DNA from: an uncultured Roseicyclus sp.
GTDB lineage: Bacteria > Pseudomonadota > Alphaproteobacteria > Rhodobacterales > Rhodobacteraceae
Length of the DNA stretch: 64,000 nucleotides
Direction of reading: 5' to 3'
NCBI RefSeq assembly: GCF_937892565.1
Contig: NZ_CALAHQ010000091.1
Coordinates: forward strand, 28,815-92,814
Part shown: one piece after another, positions 19,240 to 28,061 of the stretch
How the letters are laid out: each line of letters opens with the position of its first letter
Position numbering within the stretch: position 1 is the first letter of the stretch
The notes under the pieces: generated by a model
Databases searched by the model: none
Told to the model about the DNA's origin: nothing
Seen by the model: the letters and a program-made list of their open reading frames with translations, nothing else
Translations under genes and position numbers: made by a program

Positions 19240-19956
19240 TCAGACCGTCACCGCGCCAAAGCGGCGCTCGCGCAGGCTGTAACGCGCCAGCACCTCGGCA
19301 AAGACCGCCGGCGTGAAATCGGGCCAGAGCGTGTCGATGAACTCATATTCCGCATAGGCCGATTGCCAGAGCAGGAAATTGGAAATCCGCGCCTCGCCGC
19401 TGGTGCGGATCACCAGATCGGGATCGGGCAACACATGGGTGTCAAGATAACGTGGAAAGGTCTCATCGCTGATTGTGCGCGGATCAAGCTTGCCCATCGC
19501 CACATCATGCGCAAGCCGCCGGGCGGCGCGCGTGACCTCGTCGCGGCCACCGTAATTCAGCGCGATGGTCAGATTGGTGCCGGTGTTGTTGGCCGTCATC
19601 AATTCCAGCCCGTCCATCAGATCGACCAGCGCGGGTTCCAGCCGCACCCGATCCCCGATGAAGCGCACGCGGACATTTTCTTCGAACAGGCTTTGGGCTT
19701 CGCGCCGGATGTAGCGTTTGAACAGCCGCATCAGACCGGCCACCTCGGTCTGGGTGCGCTTCCAGTTTTCGGTCGAAAAGGCAAATATGGTCAGGTAGCT
19801 GACCCCCAAAGCCGGGCAGGCGCGTACGATTTCCTTGACCCGGCGCGCGCCCGCCGCATGCCCAAACAGGCGCGGCCGCCCGCGCAATTGCGCCCACCGT
19901 CCATTGCCATCCATGATGATGGCCACATGGCGGGGTTGGGGGGCATCCTTGGTCAT
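19240..19956 (-). CDS. uppS: Isoprenyl (undecaprenyl) diphosphate synthase
   Basis: UppS adds isopentenyl units in cis to build the undecaprenyl carrier for peptidoglycan and polysaccharide synthesis. The 238-residue protein starts MTKDAPQPRHVAIIMDGNGRWA, the invariant IMDGNGRW motif with its catalytic aspartate. It continues with GHAAGARRVKEIV, FAFSTENWKR, and DPDLVIRTSGEARISNFLLWQSAYAE. The start at 19956 is chosen over an upstream extension because of the family N-terminus. Confidence 0.96.
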   Translation of the reverse strand: MTKDAPQPRHVAIIMDGNGRWAQLRGRPRLFGHAAGARRVKEIVRACPALGVSYLTIFAFSTENWKRTQTEVAGLMRLFKRYIRREAQSLFEENVRVRFIGDRVRLEPALVDLMDGLELMTANNTGTNLTIALNYGGRDEVTRAARRLAHDVAMGKLDPRTISDETFPRYLDTHVLPDPDLVIRTSGEARISNFLLWQSAYAEYEFIDTLWPDFTPAVFAEVLARYSLRERRFGAVTV

Positions 19957-20025
19957 CTGGCGGGGTCCTGATAATCGAATGGGCGGTATGAAAAAACAGC
20001 ACGATGGGCCCAACCGGCCAGGATG

Positions 20026-20592
20026 TCAGACCTGCATGATCTCACCTTGCTTGGTTTCAAGCGCGGCATCGACCTTGGCGATATGGGCATTGGTCAGCTC
20101 TTGAACCTCGTCTTCCCAAAGCTTCACATCATCCTCGGACATGCCTTTGGCCTTGGCTTTCTTGATCTGGTCCATCCCGTCGCGGCGAACATTGCGCACG
20201 GCAACACGCGCGCTTTCGGCGTATTGGGCGGCAACCTTGGTCAATTGGGTGCGGCGTTCTTCGTTCAATTCGGGAATGGGCAACATGATGATGGTGCCGT
20301 TGAGCTGCGGGTTGATGCCCAGACCGCTGTCCCGGATCGCTTTTTCGACCTTGCTGACCAGTGTCCTGTCCCAGACGTTGATCGTGACCATGCGCGGCTC
20401 TGGCACGTTGACGGTGCCCACCTGATTGATCGGCGTCGGCTGACCATAGGCATCGACCATCACCGGCTCGAGCATGCTGGCCGAGGCCCGTCCGGTGCGC
20501 AACGATGCGAATTCCGTGCGCAACGCGCCCAAGGCGCCATCCATGCGACGCCCCAAATCGTCAAGGTCGATGTCAAGTTCGTCGTCTGCCAT
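20026..20592 (-). CDS. frr: Ribosome recycling factor
   Basis: RRF splits post-termination ribosomes together with EF-G. The 188-residue product has the usual length. The conserved blocks are [43 protein letters not shown], and [21 protein letters not shown] in the three-helix bundle. It is located between pyrH and uppS, a widespread arrangement. Confidence 0.97.
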   Translation of the reverse strand: MADDELDIDLDDLGRRMDGALGALRTEFASLRTGRASASMLEPVMVDAYGQPTPINQVGTVNVPEPRMVTINVWDRTLVSKVEKAIRDSGLGINPQLNGTIIMLPIPELNEERRTQLTKVAAQYAESARVAVRNVRRDGMDQIKKAKAKGMSEDDVKLWEDEVQELTNAHIAKVDAALETKQGEIMQV

Positions 20593-20698
20593 CGGCTATG
20601 CCCCTTCTTCGGTCTGTTGGCGCTGTGATAGCCCGGCCCGTGCCCGGTTTCCAGAACCCAGTTGCCTTGTGCGCACAGATCGCGCTGCCCTGCGGTGT

Positions 20699-21433
20699 TC
20701 AGGACACTTTGGTATAGGTGCCGCGCCCTGCCAGAATACCCTTGAGCCCACCCGGTTCATCGAGGCTGAAGACGATGATGGGCAAGCGGTTTTCGCGCGC
20801 CAGCGCAATGGCGGATGCATCCATCACCCCCAGATGCTGGGCCAGCACCTCGTCATAGGTGACGGTCTCATAGCGCTTGGCATCGGCGTGCTTCTTGGGG
20901 TCCTTGTCATAGACGCCATCGACCTTGGTGCCCTTGAAGATCGCCTGACAATCCATCTCGGAAGCGCGCAGGGTGGCGGCCGTGTCGGTGGTGAAATAGG
21001 GATTTCCCGTGCCTGCCGCAAAAATGCACACGCGCTTTTTCTCCAGATGGCGGATGGCGCGGCGGCGAATATAGGGTTCGGCGACCTCGTTCATGGTGAT
21101 GGCGGAAATCACCCGGGTAAAGACCCCGATCTGTTCAAGCGAGGATTGCATCGCCAGCGCATTCATCACCGTGGCCAGCATGCCCATGTAATCGGCGGTG
21201 GTGCGTTCCATCCCCTGCGCGCTGCCGCTCAGGCCGCGAAAGATGTTGCCGCCGCCGATCACCATGCAGATCTCGACGCCCAGATCATGGACCGACTTGA
21301 TCTCGCGGGCGATGCGTTCGACCGTGGGCGGATGCAGACCATAGCCCTGATCGCCCATCAACGCCTCGCCCGAGATCTTCAACATCACCCGGTCATATCT
21401 TGCGTCGACCTGTGGGGATGTGCTGTCGGACAT
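20699..21433 (-). CDS. pyrH: Uridylate kinase
   Basis: This amino acid kinase-fold hexamer phosphorylates UMP. The 244-residue protein carries [44 protein letters not shown], and [19 protein letters not shown], all typical of PyrH. The ATG at 21431-21433 lies behind CAGGAG. It is the first gene of the minus-strand envelope cluster and diverges from miaA. Confidence 0.97.
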   Translation of the reverse strand: MSDSTSPQVDARYDRVMLKISGEALMGDQGYGLHPPTVERIAREIKSVHDLGVEICMVIGGGNIFRGLSGSAQGMERTTADYMGMLATVMNALAMQSSLEQIGVFTRVISAITMNEVAEPYIRRRAIRHLEKKRVCIFAAGTGNPYFTTDTAATLRASEMDCQAIFKGTKVDGVYDKDPKKHADAKRYETVTYDEVLAQHLGVMDASAIALARENRLPIIVFSLDEPGGLKGILAGRGTYTKVS

Positions 21434-21503
21434 GGCGGAGCTCCTGAGGGGGTGGGTGTGTGACCGCGGCGCATTGCGCGCGCCTCACCATGGTCTAAAA
21501 TCG

Positions 21504-21539
21504 GCGCGGGTTCAACGCCCCATCGGCGCAAACCCGCGC
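21504..21539. repeat. Two-tier inverted repeat between pyrH and miaA
   Basis: Outer arms GCGCGGGTT (21504-21512) and AACCCGCGC (21531-21539) are perfectly complementary. Inside them CGCC (21516-21519) and GGCG (21525-21528) form a second stem. The element sits in the 160-base divergent region. It could be an operator, a cruciform or a leader hairpin; no poly-U tract follows on either strand, so it is not a classical terminator. Confidence 0.6.
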
Positions 21540-21566
21540 GCAGAGGGCATGGGCTGAACAAGGGAA

Positions 21567-21582
21567 GTGACGTGAACGTCAC
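21567..21582. promoter_or_regulatory. Dyad and leader reading frame in front of miaA
   Basis: GTGACGT and ACGTCAC form a perfect 7-bp inverted repeat with a 2-base spacer, 11 bases before the TTG start of miaA. The same stretch holds an AGGGAAG Shine-Dalgarno and a GTG (21572) that opens an 11-codon reading frame ending at 21607, inside miaA in another frame. It may be an operator, or a leader peptide coupling translation of miaA. Confidence 0.45.
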
Positions 21583-21593
21583 CGGGCAAAGCA

Positions 21594-22454
21594 TTGATCG
21601 ACATTAACTCCATACCGGATGATCAACCTGTCTTGATTGCGGGGCCAACCGCCAGCGGCAAGTCGGCGCTGGCGCTGGCCATTGCCACGCAGCGCGGCGG
21701 CGCGATCGTGAATGCCGATGCGTTGCAGGTTTATGGCAATTGGCGCGTGCTGACCGCGCGGCCCGATCCACAAGAGCAATCCCGCGCGCCCCACCATCTT
21801 TATGGTCACGTCGCCTGGGATGAGCCCTATTCCGTTGGCCATTGGCTGCGCGATGTGACCGCCGTGATGGCGGGCGCGCGGCCGATCATTGTGGGCGGCA
21901 CGGGCTTGTATTTTCGCGCGCTCACCGAAGGCTTGGCCGAGGTGCCGCCAACACCGCCCGAGATCCGGGCCGAGGCCGACACCTTGGGGCTGGATCGGCT
22001 GATTGGCGGGCTGGATCAGCCGACCGCGGCCGGGATCGATCTGAACAACCGCGCCCGGGTCCAGCGCGCATGGGAGGTTTTGCGTGCCACCGGGCGCGGT
22101 CTGGCCGATTGGCAGGCCGACACACCCGCCCCCGTGATGGCGTTGCAGCGTTGCGTGGCGCTGCGGCTGGAGGCGCCGGTGGCGTGGCTCGATGCGCGCA
22201 TCACGGCCCGCTTTGATGCCATGCTTGCGCTGGGCGCGCTGGACGAGGTGCGGCAAAACCTGCCCCGCTGGAACCCCGGCCTGCCGTCGATGCGGGCGAT
22301 TGGCGCGCCCGAGTTGATGGCCCATCTGCGCGGCGACATGACGCTGCAACAGGCGCGCGACGCGGCAATCATCGCGTCGCGTCAATATGCCAAGCGGCAG
22401 CGCACATGGTTTCGGGCGCGCATGCGCGACTGGGTGCCCGTTGCCCCGACCTGA
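21594..22454 (+). CDS. miaA: tRNA dimethylallyltransferase
   Basis: MiaA prenylates A37 of tRNAs that read UNN codons. The 286-residue protein has the P-loop GPTASGKS (residues 17-24), [44 protein letters not shown], and the late [15 protein letters not shown] block. No in-frame ATG exists near the N-terminus. The best start is TTG at 21594, preceded by only a weak ribosome binding site (CGGG) and by the dyad and short leader frame described separately. The protein is slightly short for the family but complete. Confidence 0.93.
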   Translation: MIDINSIPDDQPVLIAGPTASGKSALALAIATQRGGAIVNADALQVYGNWRVLTARPDPQEQSRAPHHLYGHVAWDEPYSVGHWLRDVTAVMAGARPIIVGGTGLYFRALTEGLAEVPPTPPEIRAEADTLGLDRLIGGLDQPTAAGIDLNNRARVQRAWEVLRATGRGLADWQADTPAPVMALQRCVALRLEAPVAWLDARITARFDAMLALGALDEVRQNLPRWNPGLPSMRAIGAPELMAHLRGDMTLQQARDAAIIASRQYAKRQRTWFRARMRDWVPVAPT

Positions 22455-22550
22455 GCCCAAAGCCACCGCAGGCGCGCCTTGATCAGCGGGGGCGCAAGGC
22501 TTGCCCGCCGACCGCTTGCAAAAACCCGACATCGGACGCAGCCTTGTGCC

Positions 22551-23348
22551 ATGATCGAGTCGCCCACCACCTATCGCGTCGTGTCGCTGGGCAAGTTGCG
22601 CTTGCAAGAAGCCTGGCGTGTGGAACTGCTGCACAGCCAACCGCGCCACAGGCTGTACTGGATCACCCGGGGACAGGGCCGCGTGACCATCCGCGGCATC
22701 ACACGCGGCTATGGGCCGAACACGGCGATCTTTCTGCCCGCAGGCACGCAAGCCGCGCTGGAATTATCGGCCCAGCTTCAGGGGATGGAGCTGGGCCTGC
22801 CCATCGAGCCGGCGCTGGAATTGCCGACCGAACCCTTTCACATCCGCGTCGCAACGCCCGAGGCGCAGACCAGCCTGACGGGGCATCTGGAAAAGACCGA
22901 ACGCGAGCTTTCCGGTCAGGCACCAGCCATGGCGCGCGCCCTGAAGGGTTACGGGCTTTTGATTTCAACCTGGATCACGCGGGAACTGGACCGCACGGAT
23001 GGCGCCGTCATCCGCAAGAAAAGCCACAAATTGATCGAACTCTACGCCCAGGCCGTCGAAGCCAAATTCCGAAATGGTCTCAGTGTGGCGGATTTTGCGG
23101 CGCAGCTTGGCGTCACCCCCACGCATCTGTCGCGCCTGTGCCGCGAGGCATCGGGCAAACCGGCCCATGCGCTGTTGGTCGAACGCGTGATGCAAGAGGC
23201 CTGCCGCCTGTTGCGCGACACCGACATGCCCGCGCGCGAGGTGGCCCAGACCTTGGGCTTTTCTTCGGCCGCCTATTTTACCCGCGCCTTTCACCAGGCG
23301 ACCGACCTGACGCCCAGCGAATTCCGCACGGCACCAAGGCGACCCTGA
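22551..23348 (+). CDS. AraC family transcriptional regulator
   Basis: The 265-residue protein has a cupin-like N-terminal sensing half (residues 10-100, e.g. RLYWITRGQGRVTIRG, AIFLPAGTQAAL). An AraC/XylS double helix-turn-helix fills about residues 165-262 (LSVADFAAQLGVTPTHLSRLCREASG and AREVAQTLGFSSAAYFTRAFHQATDLTPSEFR). The ATG at 22551 (MIESPTT) is preferred to an extension of 24 codons with no similarity. It lies upstream of and in line with the ABC importer genes, so it may control them. AGTCGCA occurs twice in the gap (23388 and 23452), which could be half-sites; this is inference. Confidence 0.85.
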   Translation: MIESPTTYRVVSLGKLRLQEAWRVELLHSQPRHRLYWITRGQGRVTIRGITRGYGPNTAIFLPAGTQAALELSAQLQGMELGLPIEPALELPTEPFHIRVATPEAQTSLTGHLEKTERELSGQAPAMARALKGYGLLISTWITRELDRTDGAVIRKKSHKLIELYAQAVEAKFRNGLSVADFAAQLGVTPTHLSRLCREASGKPAHALLVERVMQEACRLLRDTDMPAREVAQTLGFSSAAYFTRAFHQATDLTPSEFRTAPRRP

Positions 23349-23626
23349 ACGAGCGGCACAACCGGGCGGCGAACAAGCCAGACCGTTAGTCGCACAAAAA
23401 ACGAATTTTGGGGGTTGTGGCCAGCGCCCATGTCGCTTTTGATCAGGCGGCAGTCGCAATTACTGTCGGAAGATCAACAACAGACGATTGACGCAACGGG
23501 TCAAAATCGGCGCAATGCGCATGATCTGTGATCCGTGGTCCGTCTGGGACGGCCGGGACAGGATCGCAAGAATAAACCGGGCCGCATTGAAAACGGGCCG
23601 ACCGAAACGACACAGGGAGAAGAGAC

Positions 23627-25264
23627 ATGAACGACCATTCCACACGACAGTCCGCGACCCATCCGGTCGCACAGATGTACGCGCAAGAATACAAGGCCGG
23701 CCAGCTGAGCCGCCGCGAATTCCTTGTGCGCTCGACCGCGCTGGGCGTATCGGCCGCCGCCGCCTATTCGCTGATCGGGCTCAAGCCCGCCATGGCACAG
23801 CGCGCCACGCCCGCGATGGGCGGCAGCCTGCGGATCCAGCAAGAGATCCACGCCCTGAAAGACCCGCGCATCTATGACTGGTCGGAACTGGCCAATGCGA
23901 CACGCGGTCTTTTGGAATACCTGGTTGAATACAATCGCGACGGTACCTTCTCGGGCCGCCTGCTCGAGAGCTGGGAAGCCAATGCCGACGCGACGCAGTA
24001 CACGCTGCGCCTGCGGGCGGGCGTGAAGTGGAACAATGGCGATGATTTCACCGCCGCCGATGTCGCCGCCAACATCACCGGCTGGTGTGACACAACGGTC
24101 GAAGGCAACTCGATGGCTGCCCGCATGGGCGGGCTTGTGGATACAGCGACAGGACAGGTCCGTGATGGCGGCGTCGTCATCCTCGACGACATGACAGTGC
24201 AGATCAACCTGCCCGCGGCCGATATCACCATCGTACCGGGCATCGCGGATTACCCCGCTGCCATTCAGCACCGCGATCTGATCGGCACCAACCCGCTCGA
24301 TCATGGCGTGGGCACAGGCGCCTACAAGATCACCGACTACCAGGTTGGTATTTCGGCCAAGCTCGAGCGCAACGCCGATCACACCTACTGGGGCGAGGCC
24401 TATCTTGACGAAGTGACTTTCGTCGATCTCGGTACCGATCCGGCAGCATGGTTTGCCAGCGCCGAAGCCGGCGAATTCGACGTCACCTATGAAACCGTGG
24501 GCGAATTCATCGACCTCTTCTCGGCGGTGGGCTGGGAGCGGTCGAATGTGACCACGGGCGCGACCGTGGCCGTACGCTTCAACCAGCTCAACGCACCCTA
24601 TGACAATGTCGAGGTGCGCCGCGCAATTCTCGAGGCGGTGGACCTCTCGGTCGTTCTTGAACTGGGCGTGAACGGTCAAGGCACGGTCGGCGAAAACCAC
24701 CACGTCTGTCCGATCCACCCTGAATACGCCGAACTGCCGGCGATGGCGGTGGACAAGACCGCAGCACAAGCGCGGATCACCGCAGCGGGACATGCCGCAA
24801 CCGAGATCAAGCTTGTCTCGCTCGATGACGGTCTGACACGCTTCACCTGTGATGCGGTGGCCGCTCAGATGCGCGATGCGGGCATGACCGTCACGCGTGA
24901 GGTTCTGCCGGGTTCGACCTTCTGGAACGATTGGCTGAATTACCCCTTCTCGGCGACCGAATGGAACCACCGCGAACTGGGTGTGCAGATCCTCAACCTC
25001 GCCTATCGCTCGGGCGTGGCGTGGAACGAAACCGCCTTCTCGAATACGGAATTCGATAGCCTCCTCGATCAGGCAAACGGCATTCAAGACGCCGATGCCC
25101 GCCGCGTCGTGATGGCCCGCTTGCAGCAGATCATGCAGGAAGAAGCGGTCTCGATCATTCCGTTCTGGCGTTCGCTCACACGTCACTATCGCGCGGGCGT
25201 AGTGAATGCGGATATGCATCCCAAGTTCGAGATCAACATCCACCACATGGGCCTTTCGGCCTGA
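23627..25264 (+). CDS. ABC transporter substrate-binding protein, family 5
   Basis: This is the periplasmic ligand-binding subunit of the importer encoded next door. The 545-residue protein has a Tat-type signal (SRREFLV at about residues 28-34, then a hydrophobic stretch and cleavage near PAMA-Q). The mature part belongs to the SBP_bac_5 family (oligopeptide, dipeptide, nickel or opine binders): [46 protein letters not shown]. The substrate cannot be assigned. The ATG follows a strong AGGGAGAAGAG site. A rho-independent terminator lies directly behind the gene, which should make this the most abundant product of the operon. Confidence 0.9.
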   Translation: MNDHSTRQSATHPVAQMYAQEYKAGQLSRREFLVRSTALGVSAAAAYSLIGLKPAMAQRATPAMGGSLRIQQEIHALKDPRIYDWSELANATRGLLEYLVEYNRDGTFSGRLLESWEANADATQYTLRLRAGVKWNNGDDFTAADVAANITGWCDTTVEGNSMAARMGGLVDTATGQVRDGGVVILDDMTVQINLPAADITIVPGIADYPAAIQHRDLIGTNPLDHGVGTGAYKITDYQVGISAKLERNADHTYWGEAYLDEVTFVDLGTDPAAWFASAEAGEFDVTYETVGEFIDLFSAVGWERSNVTTGATVAVRFNQLNAPYDNVEVRRAILEAVDLSVVLELGVNGQGTVGENHHVCPIHPEYAELPAMAVDKTAAQARITAAGHAATEIKLVSLDDGLTRFTCDAVAAQMRDAGMTVTREVLPGSTFWNDWLNYPFSATEWNHRELGVQILNLAYRSGVAWNETAFSNTEFDSLLDQANGIQDADARRVVMARLQQIMQEEAVSIIPFWRSLTRHYRAGVVNADMHPKFEINIHHMGLSA

Positions 25265-25280
25265 TCCGAACCTAAGGTCT

Positions 25281-25315
25281 CGGGGCGGCAAATCATGCCG
25301 CCCCGATCTTTTTTT
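25281..25315 (+). terminator. Intercistronic terminator after the binding-protein gene
   Basis: CGGGGCGGCA (25281-25290) and TGCCGCCCCG (25296-25305) form a perfect 10-bp stem with a 5-base loop, followed by ATC and a run of T's to 25315. It lies between the binding-protein gene and the first permease gene, so it probably attenuates read-through inside the operon. Confidence 0.85.
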
Positions 25316-25414
25316 GGCACCCAATGCCCTCCACGGACCGTATCCTTGCGTCTGCAGGCTTGCTATCGTTTGCGCGCATGAAAGGCATGGACACAGGCAA
25401 GGACCCTCGGAAGC

Positions 25415-26503
25415 ATGGCTTTTTTCATACTTCGCCGCACGGGCGTCATGATCCTTACGGCGCTGTGCCTGACCTTTGTGGTGTTCTTTCTGACCAATCT
25501 TGCCCCAAACCTCGAAAAGCTGGCCAAGACGCAAGGCAATGCCCGCATGAGCGACGCGGAAGTCACGTCATGGCTCGACCGCAACGGCTACGGCGGGCCG
25601 CTGGTGGTGCGCTACGGCGAATGGCTGGGCGTCGTGCCGGGCTGGGTGCGCTTCGATGAGCCGACCGGCGAATGGCGCGGGCGCTGCATCTTGCGGGGTC
25701 AATCCCCCGAGGATGCGGATCGGTTTTGCGGATTGTTGCAAGGCGATCTGGGCTATTCGACCGTCTCGAACGCTGAGGTTGCCGCCATCATCGGCGGGCG
25801 GATGGCGCTGACGGGCGTGCTGATGTTCTGGGCTTTTGCCGTCATGGTGCCCACGGCACTGGTGATCGGCATCATGGCCGGCATGCGCGAAGGCTCGCGG
25901 ATGGACCGGGCGCTTTCGACCTTTTCCATCGGCACAACGGCCACGCCGGAATATGTCTCGGGCGTGGTATTCATCATCTTGCTGGCCTCCTCCCAGACCG
26001 GGCTGTCGCCGCTTCTGGTCGACTGGGGCTGGCTGGAGAGCGGCACCTTGTTTCTGGGATCGGCGCGCAGCGCGATGGATGGGGTGACTTTCTGGAATTT
26101 CACCCTGCCGGTGATCACCATCGCGTTTTACGGCATCGGCTATATCGCGCGGATGACGCGCGCCTCGATGGCCGAGGTGATGACGGCGCAATACATCCGC
26201 ACCGCGCGCCTCAAGGGGGTCCGCTTTCGCACCATCGTGCTCAGGCACGCCCTGCGCAATGCGCTGATCGCACCCTTTACGGTGATCATGCTGCAGATCC
26301 CCTGGCTCTTGACCGGGGTGGTGATCGTGGAGACCCTGTTCAATTACAACGGCTTTGGCTGGACCCTGGTGCAGGCAGCGTCGAACAATGACATCGAATT
26401 GCTGTTGGCCTGTTCGGTCGTGGCGGTGTTCGTGGTTCTGGTGACACAGCTGATTTCCGATATCGGCTATGTGTTCTTGAACCCGCGCATCCGGATTTCC
26501 TGA
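25415..26503 (+). CDS. ABC transporter permease (DppB/OppB type)
   Basis: This 362-residue inner-membrane permease starts MAFFILRRTGVMILTALCLTF, the typical first span of DppB-like subunits. It has about six spans and an EAA-type loop (YIARMTRASMAEVMTAQYIRTARLKGVRFRTIVLRHALRNALI) that docks on the ATPase. An unusual hydrophilic insert of about 90 residues after span 1 carries two cysteines (GRCILRGQSPEDADRFCG), which could form a periplasmic disulfide. The next gene follows after 13 bases. Confidence 0.9.
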   Translation: MAFFILRRTGVMILTALCLTFVVFFLTNLAPNLEKLAKTQGNARMSDAEVTSWLDRNGYGGPLVVRYGEWLGVVPGWVRFDEPTGEWRGRCILRGQSPEDADRFCGLLQGDLGYSTVSNAEVAAIIGGRMALTGVLMFWAFAVMVPTALVIGIMAGMREGSRMDRALSTFSIGTTATPEYVSGVVFIILLASSQTGLSPLLVDWGWLESGTLFLGSARSAMDGVTFWNFTLPVITIAFYGIGYIARMTRASMAEVMTAQYIRTARLKGVRFRTIVLRHALRNALIAPFTVIMLQIPWLLTGVVIVETLFNYNGFGWTLVQAASNNDIELLLACSVVAVFVVLVTQLISDIGYVFLNPRIRIS

Positions 26504-26516
26504 GGAGACGGGGCGG

Positions 26517-27980
26517 ATGGACACCTTGACATGGGCTGGCGGAATTGGCGCTTTTGTGAACCCGGCCTTGAGCTTGGCGGTGCTGGTTTTCGTCCTGGGC
26601 TTTGTGGCCAATCTGGCGATGACCATTGCGGGAATGCGACCGGGGCCTTTGGTGGTCAATGCCGACCATAGCCTTAGCCCACAGCGCGGACCGGTCGATT
26701 ATGCCCTGCTGTCGATGAAATACGCGGTGCTGGTTCTTGCGCTGGGGTGTGCGGCTTATGTCGTGGGCGGGCTGGTTTTGGCCGATCCGCAGCGTTCGGG
26801 CATCATCGGTGCCATGTCCGCGCGGCTGATGCCGGTCTGGACGGCCTTGGTGGTGATGTTCGTGCTGTCGATCGCCTTCAAGCGGCGGCTTGGGCTTTAC
26901 GGCAAGCTGTTTGACAGCCCGGTCGGGATGATCGGTCTTGGGCTTGCGATGTTCTGGGTCTTTGCTGCGGTTTTTGCCGACATCATCGCCCCCCATGGCC
27001 CGATCGATGTGATCAGCCAGATGCGCAATGCCAAACCCGGCAGCGCGTTGCCCGCCCCCGGCGATGGGCAATACGCGTGGTATCTGTTGGGCGGCGACAA
27101 TCTGGGGCGCTGCGTGTTCAGCCGCATGGTCCATGGCGCCTTCGAGGTGCTCAAGATCGCGCCGCTTGCCACGCTTTTCGCCTTCATGGTGGGGATCACA
27201 CTTGGGCTTCCGGCGGGGTATTATGGCGGCAAGCTCGATACCGGGCTGACCTTTCTGGCCAATCTGGTCCTGGCCTTTCCAGTGATCTTGCTGTTTTACC
27301 TGCTGGTCACCCCGGAAATCGTGGCGGCCGGTATCCCGAATTACCTGTCGATGGTCATGTTCTTGTTTCCGATCCTGTTTGTCGCGATCTTGTTCAATGC
27401 GCGCTACCGCACCCAGGCCTTGCGGCGCAATCTGATCGTCGGGATCATCATCATTGTGGGCGGCATGGCCTATGTGTCGCTGATCTCGAACGCGTCCGAC
27501 ACGCGCCTGCCACAACTGTTTCGGCTTTGGCCCGAGGCGCTCGACCTGTTCGATGTGCCCGGCAATCTGTTGATCGTCTTTGTCTCGGTGGTTTTCGTCA
27601 ATGCGCCAACCGTGTTTCGCATCGTTCGGGGTCTCGTGCTGGATATCAAGACGCGCGATTATGTGGCGGCCGCGCAAACGCGCGGTGAAGGGCCGTGGTA
27701 CATCATGCTGTGGGAAATCTTGCCCAACGCGCGCGGGCCCTTGATCGTCGATTTCTGCCTGCGCATCGGATATACCACCATCCTTCTGGGAACGCTGGGC
27801 TTTTTTGGTCTGGGTGTCAGCCCTGAAAGCCCCGATTGGGGATCGACCATCAACGAGGGTCGGCGGCTCTTGACGGTCCATCCGCATCCCGCACTTCCGC
27901 CTGCGCTTGCCTTGATGAGCCTTGTGCTTGGTCTGAACCTGCTGGCCGACGGGTTGCGCGAAGAAAGCCTGAAGGACTGA
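26517..27980 (+). CDS. ABC transporter permease, enlarged DppC type
   Basis: This is the second permease of the importer. It has 487 residues, well above the roughly 300 of ordinary DppC/OppC proteins. The surplus consists of an N-terminal block with about three extra hydrophobic segments (residues 10-125) and an insert of about 80 residues in the middle (NLIVGIIIIVGGMAYVSLI... to DVPGN). The canonical core starts near FDSPVGMIGLGLAMFWVFAAVFADIIAPHGP. The EAA-type loop is DYVAAAQTRGEGPWYIMLWEILPNARGPLIVDF. The C-terminal motif SPDWGSTINEGR is typical of DppC. Confidence 0.88.
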   Translation: MDTLTWAGGIGAFVNPALSLAVLVFVLGFVANLAMTIAGMRPGPLVVNADHSLSPQRGPVDYALLSMKYAVLVLALGCAAYVVGGLVLADPQRSGIIGAMSARLMPVWTALVVMFVLSIAFKRRLGLYGKLFDSPVGMIGLGLAMFWVFAAVFADIIAPHGPIDVISQMRNAKPGSALPAPGDGQYAWYLLGGDNLGRCVFSRMVHGAFEVLKIAPLATLFAFMVGITLGLPAGYYGGKLDTGLTFLANLVLAFPVILLFYLLVTPEIVAAGIPNYLSMVMFLFPILFVAILFNARYRTQALRRNLIVGIIIIVGGMAYVSLISNASDTRLPQLFRLWPEALDLFDVPGNLLIVFVSVVFVNAPTVFRIVRGLVLDIKTRDYVAAAQTRGEGPWYIMLWEILPNARGPLIVDFCLRIGYTTILLGTLGFFGLGVSPESPDWGSTINEGRRLLTVHPHPALPPALALMSLVLGLNLLADGLREESLKD

Positions 27981-27986
27981 TGATGC

Positions 27987-28008
27987 CGAATTTTCGTACG
28001 AAAATTCG
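27987..28008. repeat. Perfect 22-bp palindrome, CGTACG core (site 1, left)
   Basis: This sequence is fully self-complementary over 22 bases. The centre is TTCGTACGAA and the arm is CGAATTTT. As RNA it folds into a stem with a GUAC tetraloop. It starts seven bases after the permease stop and is followed two bases later by a second, longer palindrome with the same core. Confidence 0.9.
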
Positions 28009-28010
28009 CA

Positions 28011-28044
28011 AAGGCACAAATCTTCGTACGAAGATTTGTGCCTT
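28011..28044. repeat. Perfect 34-bp palindrome, CGTACG core (site 1, right)
   Basis: All 17 base pairs around the TTCGTACGAA core are complementary; the outer arm begins AAGGCACAAATC. It ends 17 bases before the ATPase start, just ahead of its GGAAAGGAA Shine-Dalgarno. On an operon transcript it would form a very stable hairpin that could block exonucleases or limit read-through to the ATPase gene. Confidence 0.9.
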
Positions 28045-28061
28045 CCTCGGAAAGGAACGTG

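Noticed and set aside
23501..25534. 677-codon minus-strand frame opposite the substrate-binding protein gene
   Set aside because: The plus strand encodes a clear Tat-exported binding protein with a strong ribosome site; the antisense frame has no recognisable motifs.
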